From Eudorina sp. 2006-703-Eu-15 (lineage: Eukaryota; Chlorophyta; Chlorophyceae; Chlamydomonadales; Volvocaceae): DNA of 64,000 nt. A model generated the notes under the pieces. The model did not search any database and was not told the origin of the DNA. It was given only the letters and a program-made list of their open reading frames with translations. Each line of letters begins with the position of its first letter. The first letter of the stretch is position 1. Location of the stretch: positions 262,501 through 326,500 of the forward strand of contig BDSI01000098.1 in NCBI GenBank assembly GCA_003117195.1. Reading direction: 5' to 3'. This document shows positions 41,402 through 53,133 of this stretch, piece by piece. The translations under genes were made by a program, and so were the position numbers.

Positions 41402-44400
41402 TTAGAAGGGAATGGAGTACATGCGCAGGATGCCGCGCAGCCGCTCCACCTCCTCGCCCAGCCGCACGCGCCGTCCGTCCGTCTGGAAATGCGCCTCCGT
41501 CTCCTCTTGGAGCTGTGGACGGTGCGGTCGGGGGTGCGGGGGTCGGCAGCATGTATTGCGGGGCCGTAGAGGCTGGGTCAGGGCGGGAACGCCACATAGA
41601 TCAGAGAACCATAAAGGGCGGGAACGTGACCCCGATGATGACGCCCGATCCCACCTTTTGTGTCAGCTGGTTGGCCTCGTTGATGGCCGCGTCGCGCTCG
41701 CCGGTGATCTCCGTCACCTGCGCCGACAGCTCGTTGATGCGGTACTGCAGCTCCGCCATCTTGGGCTTCACCGCCAACTGCGCGAGCCGGGCGCAGGCGG
41801 GGGGAGCGGGGCGGGGCGGCCACCCGCCCGTTGTCGTACATCAATGTACACGATAATAACTTACAGACGGGCAAGAACAGGCGTGGGAGGTCCGTACAGC
41901 ACAGCACGGCTCGCCCCAGGTTACGCATTCGCGTGGGCGTTGCATAAATTCTGACTTCAGTCCCTGTCGTGTGTCCGTGTCGCCGGGTCATGCCTCCTTC
42001 ACACCTCTGGACACCCCCCCGCCCCTAGAGAGGTTCACGGAACAGAGACGGAATGCAGTCGGTTGGCGGGTGAAGCTCGCTGGAGCTTGTTTGGTGCGTA
42101 CTTCAGGTACGACAGTGTGCCGTAGTGTACGGCAGTATGGCGTCGTGGCCGCTCACCCGCTGCTCCTTGTCCGCCAGCTCCTCCCGGACGTCCTGCAGTT
42201 CCTTCTGCAGCGCCTCCACCTCCGTCGTGGCCTCCCGCAGCTGGTCACGCTCGCCGATGACCTGCTCGCAGTAGTCGTACAGGCCGGCGTACTCGGCGTT
42301 GCGCTCGTCGAGCTCCTTTTGGAGCCGGTCCACCTCGGACTTCAGAGCGGTGAGAAAGGTCAAGGCGATCCAGGGGGGGAAGAGTGAAAAAGGCTAGGCA
42401 ATGAGGGGATGGGCTAGGCAATGAGGGGCAATGAAGGAGAACCCGGTTGCGACAATGAAGGCGGGGAAGGGCGATGCCCGCTGCGGGAGGGGAGAGGAGG
42501 CAGACCGGCCGCTTCTGCATGCTTTCAAAAGCCGCTGGGCACGAGACATCGACTCGCATGGCGTGACTGCCGAAAAGGGGATGGGATATGTGTCGTCGAA
42601 GTTGTGCGAACATGTTTGATGCGGTAGTGGTTTGAAAAGATAAGGTGAGCAACTGAGCATCCAGAGGTTGCCGCACCTGCAACCTTGCCAGCTCCGCATT
42701 CTGCTTCTCAAGCTCAGCCGCCGCGGCCGCGCACGCCTGCTCCGCCACTGCCCGCTCCGCGTCACGCGCCCGATCCGCCGCCGCGGCCGCGGCCGCCCGA
42801 TCCGCCTCCTCCCGCGCCCGCGCGGCCTCCGCCTCCGCCGCGGCCGCGGCGCGCACGCGCTCCGCCTCCACCGCGGCACGCGCCTTCTCCGCCTCCGCCA
42901 CCGCAGCCAGCCGAGCTCGCTCCGCCTGCGCCACCTGCGCCTCCGCCTGGTACTGCTGCTTGGTCGCCTGGGAGGCCGCCTCCTTGGCGTCGTCCAGCGC
43001 AAGCCGCAGCGCCTCCATCTGCGTCCGGGAGGGTGTTGAACCGGATAAGCCATAACCCATAACCCGTATCCGCGCCGTCAGATGGACTACCTCGCCCGGG
43101 TAGGAGTCCACCCCACCACTACCTCGCCCGGGTAGGGGTCCACCCCGCCCCTACCTCGTCCCTACCTCCGCACCAGGGAGACCCGCTATTGCCAGGTGAC
43201 CTGCCCCGCCCCGTCTGATGCTGCACCTTACAACTTGCTGCCAACCTGCCACACATACACACACACCTAGCCCGCCCGCCAACCCCTCCAAGACAGGTGA
43301 AATGCCCGGCTGGTCCGTCCCCTACCTGCGCGTCCTGGTCGCCCATCGCCTTCCGCAGCGCGCCCAAGTCCTGCGTGAGCACCCGCGCGCGCTCCTCCGC
43401 CTCTCGCTTGCTGGTGCTCAGCGATTCGACCTGAACCTCCAGCCGGGACACCTGCGGCGGTGCGGCGCGGTGCGGGTTGGGGCGAGGCGAGGCGGGGATA
43501 GCCGGGGGAAGGAGGGGCTGTGGGCTAAGGCCAGCAGGAGGCCAGGAACACGAGGAGGCGGTGGGCGAGAGGCAAGGGGGTGGTGCGGTCGCTGCGACCT
43601 TGATGGAGCCCCGTGCAGCACCCACGCACACGACGGCCGCATGCAACATAAAATCGGGGGATCGCATGGCTTGGTGTGGCGATGGTTGCAGCTTAAGGGT
43701 ACTTAGGATTTGGACACGGCAGCTTGCAAGAAGGTGGGGTGCGTTGCGACCACACACACACCGTGTGGCTCGGAATTTCGCCCTCGTCACATCTCCACTG
43801 TCGCGCCTCGCGGCCGCACGACCCCGCTCCCCGCGCCCCGCATTTCGTTCTTCACCACCCCCAGCCCCACACCCTAGCGTCTCACCACCCCCAGCCCCCA
43901 GCCCGAAGAGCCAGGCCGCACCTTTCTCCGCAGCTCGTCCGCGTCCTGGTTGCCCGCCACCTGCAGCGAGTGCACCTGCATCTGCAGCTCGTCGCGCTCC
44001 AGGGTGAGCTTGTGCAGCGCGGCGGCGTCCATGCTGGCGGCGTGCTGCCAGCTCTGCTGGCTGGTGGCGTGCGCGGCCTCCAGGTTGCTGTAGCGCTCGG
44101 TCAGGACCTGCCCGAACCCGCCCAGCAGGTGGGGATGGCAAGCGTGGGAAGAGCAAAGGGGCGGCGCAGGGGCTGAGTTCACGCGCGGTACGGACGAGCC
44201 ACCAAAGGGGAAGAAGGCGGGGAGACAGGGGGAGTGGCTGGCTCTGAAGGGGCACGGCCAGGGGACGCGGCGCGCGCTAAACACAGCTGGCAAAGTTGTA
44301 GAGCGCGGGTCTGAGCTGCAGCCGTTGTAGAGCTACCGTAGGGTTGGCGGGCCGATTGCGACTATGCTGAACGGCCCGGGCTACCCCTCTGCACCCATGC

Positions 44401-47400
44401 AAGGATAGCCCACCCAAGGGGCTCCGGAACCGACTGGGGCTCAATCGAAATACACGGCCAGCCAAGGGGCGGCTGCTGCATGCCACGTGTCACCTGTTCC
44501 TCCCCAGGCGGCGCCCAGATGTCAACGCCCCACCAGGGCCCCACCTGGACCTCCCGTTTCAGCCGCTCGACCTCGTTGCGCGAGTCTGCCAGCTGCTGAC
44601 GCAGCTCCGACGCCTCCGCGCGCGCGGCCGCCAGCGTGTTGGACTCCGCAGAGAGCTTGGCCTGGACGGGCAGCTCGGCAGCAGGGCAGGCAGGCAGACA
44701 GGACGGCAGGGACGGCGACTCAGGCGCAGCCTGGTGAGCTTGCTTGAATGTGCACATCAGACGAGGCCTTGAGATGCCGCAGGTGCCAGGTGCGGATGCA
44801 CGGAAATCAGCCACATGTTGACGCGCTTCTGTGGGCGGCTGGACAGGGTCTGATGCTCAGACCGCTTCAGTGGAGCACATCACGCATGTCGTGGCGCGCG
44901 ATAGACTACCCCTGGCAAACATTGCGGAAGGTGACATTTGCAACAGTTGCTGGATGCACCCAATCCTGGCGCATGCTTGCGCCGCATCCCTCCCCGTGCG
45001 ATTGAACTCGCCCCGGCGACGCCCAGGCCTCAACCCACGCGGCCCCGCCCACCTGCAGCTCCCCAATCTGCGACGTGATGTCCGCCGAGCTGGGCGGCTC
45101 AGGCGGGGTCAGGCCGTGCCGCCGCAGCGTCCGCGCCATGGCCTGCGCGTACTCGCCGGCGGCTCCGTGGGCGGCGCGCAGCGCAGCGGCTTCGGAGCGG
45201 GCGGCCGCCAGGTCGGCTGCGAGCTGGTGCTGCGCCAGCGTCGCGTCCTGGGGGTGTGGGTTGTGTGGGTTGTGTGATGACACAAGCAAGTCATTAGTTT
45301 ACGTTGCAGAGGAAAATCCCAGACCTGTTAGGGAAGAGACCACCCTACCGCCTACCAGAAGAGATCCCAGCCTGCCCACTGACAAAGCACCCATAAAACC
45401 CCTAACCGAAACCCCAAACCCTTAAAGCACCCATGATGGGCTCACAGCCAGTGACCGCCGGCCAACCGCAATGCGCGACCCTGGTGCGACACTTCATGTC
45501 CGTTGGGTTGGTCGGGGGCCTGCGCCGAGCAGGGTACTAGCGCAGGCGCCCCGGGTCCTTTCCCACCCCTCCCAAACGCAGCCGCCGCGACGCACCCGCA
45601 CGTTGCTGCTGTCTTTGGCCACCGCCAGCTGCTCCCGGGCCGCTGCCAGCTCCGAGCGCAGCGCCGCGGCGTCCTGTTGCAGCGTCAGCACCTGTGCCGC
45701 CAGCTTCTGGCCCTGCGCGGAGGGCAGGCAGGCGCACGGGAGAAGGAGCTGTGTGATTGCCCAGGTCGCGGTCCCGATGGGGCGATGGGGCTCAAAATCT
45801 CGACCGTAACATACCCAAGGCGGTGCCGGAAAGTACAGTTTTCCGGTCCTTGAGCCGGTTGCCATAAACCCATATGCCAATCCAATGTTCCGCTTGCCCA
45901 GGCGCCTTCCACAGGCAAAGCACCCTCCGCCGCTGAGGTCCACTTCCCGGGTTCTGTCTTCTAGCCGTCGGTCCTCTGGGCCTTCATCCCGGCAGCTGCC
46001 CCCCGCCGGCCCCACCCACCAGCCACCACTGTCCCCCTCCCGGTGACGCGCCCCCCGGCGGGGCGCACCAGCCCCTCCGCCCCGCAGCAAGGGAAGCAGG
46101 AGCCGAAGAAGAAGAAGAAGTCAGTGCGCGGTTTCCCATCCTGCGCACACCCGCACATCTGTGCCCGGGTTCGTTTCTGGTTTCTTTCTTTTTTCAATCT
46201 AACCCGCCCCACCTCCGCGTCCGCCGCCCGCTTGTCCTGTTGCAGCTTGTCCAGCAGGTGGAACATGCGCGTGTTCTCCGCCGTGAGCGCGCGGACCTCC
46301 TCGGAGCGGTTGGAGATCTGCGGAGGGACGCAGCGGGGCACAGCGGGGGGAGGGGCTATGGGTGAAAGCAGGACAGACCTGGGAGGAGCCAGAGCGCAGA
46401 CCTGGGAGTTGGCCATGAGTGAGAACAGCCCAGACATGGGGTGGGATTAAACGACCCTGGTGGGCACGGTCCATATACCCGTCGCAGGTCACCATAGCCG
46501 TTGCCCTCCTAGGTTCCTTGAGAGGCCCAAGCCCGCCTGCCCGGCCCCTCACCTCCTCGATGGCCACCTGGCGTGACGCCACCGCGCTGTTGGTCGCGGA
46601 CTCGAGCTCCCGGAGGCGCCGGCGGGTGACGTCCAGCACGCCATCGCGGTCGCTCAGCTGCGACTGCAGAGCGGCCAACTTGGCGTCCTGGCAGAGGGAC
46701 CGGTGCGGCGGGATGGGGAACCAAGGCGTGAGAATCCCCGGGGTAGCTTCATGAGGAGTGATGCCGTATCAAACCACAGCGACCGCACGGTGCTTGACCT
46801 TGCGCCATGTCTCGCTCGCGTTCCCTTTCCCTTGACACGGCACGCACCGCGACTGCTCCCCTAACACCAAACCAACCATCATGATGCCGCAGCCAACACA
46901 CAAGGCCGCGGAACACCGAGGACACCCCATCACACCCACCCACAGATCCCAAGATGCACAGCCGGGCCAATCACGTGGACCTTCATTCCCCCGGCCCCCA
47001 GGACTCCACAGAGCCTTGCCGCACCCCTACCAGGCCCTCATCCCCTACCAGTTCCTCGCGCGCTTCCCGTTCCGCGGCAAGCTTGCGCTCCAGCCCCTCC
47101 GACCGGGACGCCGCGGCCTTGGCCTCCTCCAGCTGCCTCCCCAGGGAGCGGATCTGCAATAAAGGTCGCGGAGGGGGAGGCCGTGCTCTGTCAGCCCCTT
47201 GCGAGCGGGATCGTGTCAGGGCGCGCGCGATACCTGACCTCCGCGACGGCGCACCTGGGCCTGGAGCACCTCCGCGTCCTCCCGCGCGCGCTGACCGTCG
47301 TACAGTCGGCCCGCCATGGTTTCCTGCTGCTGCTTAGCAGCCTCCAGCTGGGCTTGCTGCGCCTGCAGCCACAGCGATGCAAAACCCCGTCCACACGTCA

Positions 47401-50400
47401 AACGCGCGTTCACGCGGACCGGTAGACCTTTACATGCAGCTTGAAGGCGGACTTTTGAACGAGCCGTGCGCCCCCCGGGGCGGGCGGGCGGGCGGGGTGT
47501 GTCTTGTGTCGCACCTGCAACGAGAGCTCCGCCGAGTCGCGCTGTCGCATGAACCGCTCCCGCTCGTCCTCCAACTGCCGTAAGCGGAGCTCCAGCTTGG
47601 ACATCAATTCCCGCTGGCGCCCCAGCTCGTCCTGGACCATCAGGGACGCCGCAAGCCACTTCATTGGCGCGGGGCTGCATGATACGGTATGCTGGGAGGT
47701 ATGACATTCCTACCGATTCCTACCGTACCACGAGCCGTGCGCGGCATGCTATAGACACTCTGGGTGCAAGCTGCCCGCCCTCGCCGCATCCGCCCTCGCC
47801 CTCTCTCTGTCCAGCCCGGCGCTTCGCCGCAGGCCCCTTCGCACCTGCAGCGCCTCAGCGCGCTCCCGCTGAAAGTTGGCTTGCTGGTTGGCCAGCGTCA
47901 AAGCGCCCGTGCGCTCCGAGCTCGCAGCCTCGCGCGCCGCCGCCACCGCCGTCCGCTCCTCCGCCAACTGCACGCGCACCGTCACCAAGGTGCCAACCGC
48001 TGGCTGAACGAAGCAGAAAGCGGCCCCGTCTCAACAAGCCGGAAACGTACGCGCGCAACCGTGCGAGCTTGTCAGCGCGGCTTTCAGGGAAGCACGGCCA
48101 GGGGCCGCTTCCTGGCAAAAGCAAGGCCAGCCCCCGCCGGCCTTTGCGACCCGCACCCTTCCTACACACGGCGCCTCACCTTTGCGTCCGCCGCATCCAG
48201 CATCTCGCGCTGGCGCCGCGCGAGCTCGCCGTGTTCGCGCAGCCGGGCCCTCAGCACGTCGATCAGCGACTCCACATCACCGTTCGTGTGGCTGCTGGAG
48301 CCGTGACCCGTGGACCGGGGGCCTCCGGAAATGGATCCGGCGGTGCTGCCGGTGGTGCTGCCGGGGCGCGCAGAGGCGCCCGCTGCGGACTCGAGAAGGT
48401 TCAGGAACTCCTGGGGACGGGCAAAGGGAATCCGCAAGGATGCGGTCAGGCGCCTGGGATTAATTTGGGGCACAGGGCACGGCGTCAACGGCTCGTTGAT
48501 GTGGTGTCTACCCGCACATCAACACCCGTCAGGCAACAGGCCGCCACGGTCCGCTGCTCGTCGCAAACTGACTATAACCCTTATCTGTTCGCACCTGCAG
48601 CGCCAGTTCGAATTGCGTCCGCAGACGCACCCCCGCTGCCGCCTGAACGCATTCAACACCACAGGGCGGCAAGGGAGGAAAGTGCCGGGAGTTGCGCACC
48701 ACGAAGTGAAGGGAGTTGCGCACCCCCAGGTTTATATCATTCTCGCGCCAATCAGACCCCGATTAGACACACCAGGGGGCAACGCGGGGGGACAACGCCC
48801 ATTTGAAATTAACTCGCACGGATTTTAACGGCTGCCCTTGGCGACTTGTTGCAGCCCTTGTGTGCACCGGGTGCCAACCTTCAGGCACCATGGCATTCCG
48901 CACTCGATTTACGGCGCACGCATAGGCGGGCTTCCTCGCGAAACCCTCCTTGACAGTGACCGGGATCGTTCCCGGCTTGTTTTGCGTTCCCACCCCGACT
49001 GTGGCTCCACATACCTGGTCGGACATCGCGTTTGTGGTGTGCTCCAGCTGTCGCCGCATCACCTCTTCGTGCGCGCGGGCGTCCTGCAGGGCAGCGGCGA
49101 CGCCGGGCAACACCTGTCGGGCCCCTTCGTAAACGAGCACCCTGCATGTTACAGGACTGGCCCAGCACGTGACAAGTCACAGTACACCGCACCCAGGCTC
49201 CCCTAGAGAGCGGCTCGTCAGCTAGTTGACCCCGGCCGTAACGTCGACGGCCACGCAGGCAACGGGCCGTGCACCATACACGTAGCCAGGGTTAACCCCG
49301 TAAATGCAGAACGCGAGCTACGGTAACTCCGACGGGTCATGCGGGGGACGGGGGAACTTGTCCGGCGACGCACCTGCAGCTGGGACTGCAGCTCCCGCAT
49401 CTGCGCCGCGGAGTTGGCCGCCAGGTCGGAGAGCTGCAGGGATCCCCAACGGGAGTGTCAGGCGCGGCGGCCGTCAGATGCGTGTCCAGGAAAGGAGGTC
49501 CAGGACTGCGGCAGAAAGCAGGTAGAGATGCATCCCCCGTGTGCATACGCCCACACACACCCGTGCGGTGACCCCGAACGTCGGGCGGGCTGCGCCGCGG
49601 CTAGGGCGCGCTGCGCCGTTGCCGTGGATCTGTGTGCGTCCGTTGCTATCGAGGGTTCGTGCCACCGCTGCTCACCTGCTGGAGCTGGTCCCGCCGTCGG
49701 GAGCAACTGCTACACCCTTCCTTAGAGACTCGCTCGAGCTCGGCTTCCAGCATCTGCACAAAGGCCAGACGTTGCAATGGTCAGATGCATCGCCAACGCT
49801 TCAGGCCCGGGGGTTGTGTGCACCGCATGCAGAAACGTAGACCCAGAACGCGTTGCCGGCCGGGACTGCGCCCGGCAGTGCTGCTCTCCGCGTCTCAAAG
49901 ACTACACTTGACAGCGTTGCTTTGCCCGTCAGCCGGTTGGAGACTTGGAATGCATGCCGGGACCCGACTCGGCGTTTGTGCTGCTCGCCCGGCGCCCGAA
50001 CCCGGGGTCTCCACCTGCACGCGCTCGCGCTCCGCCAGCAAGCGAGTCGTCAGCGTGTCGTGCTGCGCCTGGAGATCCGCCGCATCCTTCCGCGCCCGCA
50101 GCGCAGCGGCAGCTGCCTCCACGACGCCCTGCTCCTCTCTGCGCGCAGACACACGCCGCCGACGACCCCACGACAAACCCCAGTCAGTTGGTGGGAACCA
50201 AAGCCAAAGCACCACCTTCATGAGAACACAGGGTCAGCGCTTGCTCTCCGGAAACCCCCCGGAGCTCACAACGTCATGAGGCCCCTTCACGCACCTCCGC
50301 GCCTTGTCCTTGCGCCGCTGCTGCATCAGCAACGCCAGGTTGAGGCCGTCCTCAGGCCACTGCCCCGATGCACCGGGCGCCGCGTGGCCCGCACCCGGCT

Positions 50401-53108
50401 GCGGGTGTGGCGGCGGCGCAGGGTTGAACCCCGCCCCGGTCGCCGGCTCCCTCGGGCCCATGCCACCGCTGGCTCCTACGCCTCCAGCTGCGCTGCCCAC
50501 GAAGCTGTTCCCCGGCCTCGGCTCGAGCTTTGAAAGGCCATCGCCACGGCCGCTCCCCAAAGGCAAGCTCCCTGACTCCAAAATGCCCGCAACAACTCCG
50601 GCCGTTGACGCATTCCAGCCCGGCCCTGACGCTGCTGTGGCTGCAGCTGCGGCCGCGTCGTCAAGCCATGCAGGCCGTGGGCCCGAGAGGAAAGGTCCAG
50701 GACCTAGCCCCGCTCCTCCGTCCCAACGGACAGAGCTTGAGGCCGCGGCCGGTCCTGACGGTGGCACCGGCTCCCGGCGCTCCGCCCGCCGTCCAGAAAC
50801 CAGCAGCGCAAGTGATTCCGCGGCGGTTGCCGCAACGGCGGCAGCAGCCGCGTTGCTGGCCCCGAGACCGCCGCCGCCACCGCCGGCGCTGCTGACGGAC
50901 GATTCGGCCTCGGGCGTCACGAGGCCGCTGCGCGCAATGTGCACGGTCATGCGCTTCAGGTCTAAGAGCCGCTGGTCCACGGTGGCCTCCACCTCGGTGG
51001 TCGCGATGGAGGCGCCACCCGCCGTGGAGCGATCCGGCGGCGGGCACGCGCTGGGCAAGGGGTGTCCGTGCTGCTGCGGCGGCTGTTGTTGACGGTGCTG
51101 CTGCTGTTGGCGGTGCTGGACATCGTACCGCTGGTGGTGCGCGACAGCCCGGGAACCGCCGCCAGCTGATGTGGGTGAGCTGGCGTCCTCAAAACCGGAC
51201 GCCGCGCCGCCGTGAGGTAGACCCCGGGCGCTGTTCGGCTGCGAGCTTGGCTGCGATCTCGTTGGCGCGACCGGACGCGCCTGCTCCGCGTTCGCGGACG
51301 CAACTGGCGCACGGACGACGGGGGTCTGCGGCAGCGGCATAGCCTCGGACAGCGTAGCTAGGAAGGACTGCAGCATGCCGCCCCCCGCGGCAGCGGCGCC
51401 TGCGCCTCGACGCCGTGCCGCACTGCCGGGCCGGGCATGCACATCCGCTCCGCTACCACCACCCCCGCCGCCACCGGCGGCGGCCAAGCCACCTGGCGCA
51501 GCACCCAACCCAGTTGTGGCCTCCAGCACTGCGCTGGATAACGGGAGGACTGTGGCGGGTGCGGCCGCCGCGCTGGGTGCCGGCGGCGGCCCTGGCGGCG
51601 CCGCAGGTCGCGCCGGATACGCTCCGCTGCCGGTTTCGCCGCCAGCGCCGCTATTCGACACGCCGCGGATCTTCGCATGAAGGTTCTCCAGCAGCCGGTC
51701 TGCCGCCAGCACATCCTCGGACCGCTGCTGGTGGTTTGCTAGGATCAGGGAAGCCGCCAAATCTGCAGCCGCCGTACTGCCCAACATGACGGCGTTCGCG
51801 GAGGCCGAGACGGCGCCGCTGCCGCTCGCGCGCAGGCTCGGCGGATCGAAGCCGAGGCGGCCGCCCTGGCCGAGTGAAGACATGCTCGATGTCGTGGGCC
51901 GCTGGTCCCGACTGCCCTGCATGGTGTCAATAAGGCCGTGGCCCTGGGGGCGAGCCGCCCAGACAGGAGAAATGGGGGCGAGGGCCGCGGGCCGGACGCA
52001 TGACGCGGGGTATCCTCCGCCGTGGCTCGGCACGGGCAGCTGCTGCCATGGTTCACTGACTATTGTCCCGCCATGCAGGTATGTGCAAGGCAGGTCCTCC
52101 CTGCCTCGCCGCAGCGCACGCTTTTGCCATTGGGCACCGCGCGTCCCTGCTGTACTACCCTGCACGCCGGCAGCCTACCTCACGTGAGGAACCCGTGCTA
52201 CCGGCGGCTCTCCGACATTGCATCGCCCTCGACAACTCCGCACGACCATTCGACTAACGAGAACAACCACGACATCCCCGTCTTTTCTCCCAAGGGCATG
52301 GGCCTCTCACGGCCCATACGCCTGGCACGCCGTCACGCGCACCTGCAAGAGGCCGGCGTTTAGCTCCGCCAGCATGTCCCGGAAGTTCTGCCCATCGCCG
52401 CTGCTGCTCAGGTTTCGCCGCCCTGCGGACGTGTCGCGCTGGTGGTCGCCGCGCGGGGAACCTGCGAGCATGTTGCGGGCAAGACGGCATCCGGATCCTT
52501 CAGATGGACCTGGTGGCATCGCACGGCATCCAAAGGTTCACTGCGCACCGTTCACCGGGGGGCGTGGTCTCGAACCCCAGGCTTCTGAGGTCCCGGGGCC
52601 CCCGGGCGCTGCGGGCCTCTTCGCGCCTACCCTGGCCTGGTACTTTTCCTTTTGCCCGTCCGACCCACATCACCCAGGCTGGCACACCTTTGCGGGGTGT
52701 CAGCCTGCCTCCCAAGAGCTCCAATTTGCTGGTCAACGACTCGACGCCGCCGAGTATCGATCGGGCGACGCCCTTCCCGTTGATGGCCGCGCCTGCCGGG
52801 GCAACCGCGCCTCGAAGTCCGGCTGCGAGACTGCTGCTGCCAGCAGCGGCAGCCGTGACGCTGGTCGTGCTGCCAGGTGCTGCGTAGCCGCGGCCATTGG
52901 CAGACGCCGACGCTGCGGATGCGCCGTTAACCGCACCACTGCCATGCCCGTCAACCATGCTGTTGGCACGTCCATCCATGCTGCTGGCGCCGCCAGGGGT
53001 TCTCCGCACAGACCCCGGCTGTTCTTGAGTGCGCCTGGTCATGTTTCTGATCTCCTGCCCAGTGTTCGACAGCTCATTCATGACGTTCACCAGTTCATGG
53101 ACGTCCAT
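41402..53108 (-). CDS. Large coiled-coil protein (unidentified)
   Basis: Not recognised; likely a structural protein of the Golgi, centrosome/basal body or cytoskeleton. Exons in order: 53108-52688, 52461-52343, ~52042-50295, 50138-50015, 49753-49676, 49433-49374, 49113-49015, 48642-48595, 48410-48180, 47967-47845, 47631-47515, 47362-47255, 47153-47049, 46687-46553, 46317-46213, 45712-45602, 45247-45053, 44661-44545, 44107-43922, 43451-43326, 43018-42677, 42339-42157, 41777-41655, 41512-41402. They sum to 1,704 codons plus TAA, all in frame. The first about 763 residues (MDVHELVNVMNELSNTGQEI then Ser/Gly/Ala-rich) are mostly disordered; residues about 764-1704 are nearly continuous heptad-rich helix (for example LEDERERFMRQRDSAELSLQ, ELQYRINELSAQVTEITGER). 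The C-terminus is GEEVERLRGILRMYSIPF. There is no GRIP motif. From the fifth exon on, all exons are phase 0-0 and most end in CAG|GT. A further upstream exon is possible. Confidence 0.78.
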
Positions 53109-53133
53109 TTGTCGCCGGCCGACGCTAACGCTC

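Noticed and set aside
50304..51092. 262-codon plus-strand frame
   Set aside because: Shadow of the large minus-strand exon of the coiled-coil gene.
41402..53108. Coiled-coil gene as the basal-body protein BLD10/CEP135
   Set aside because: The size is similar, but the conserved N-terminal region of that family is not visible here and the order of regions (disordered first, coiled coil second) differs.
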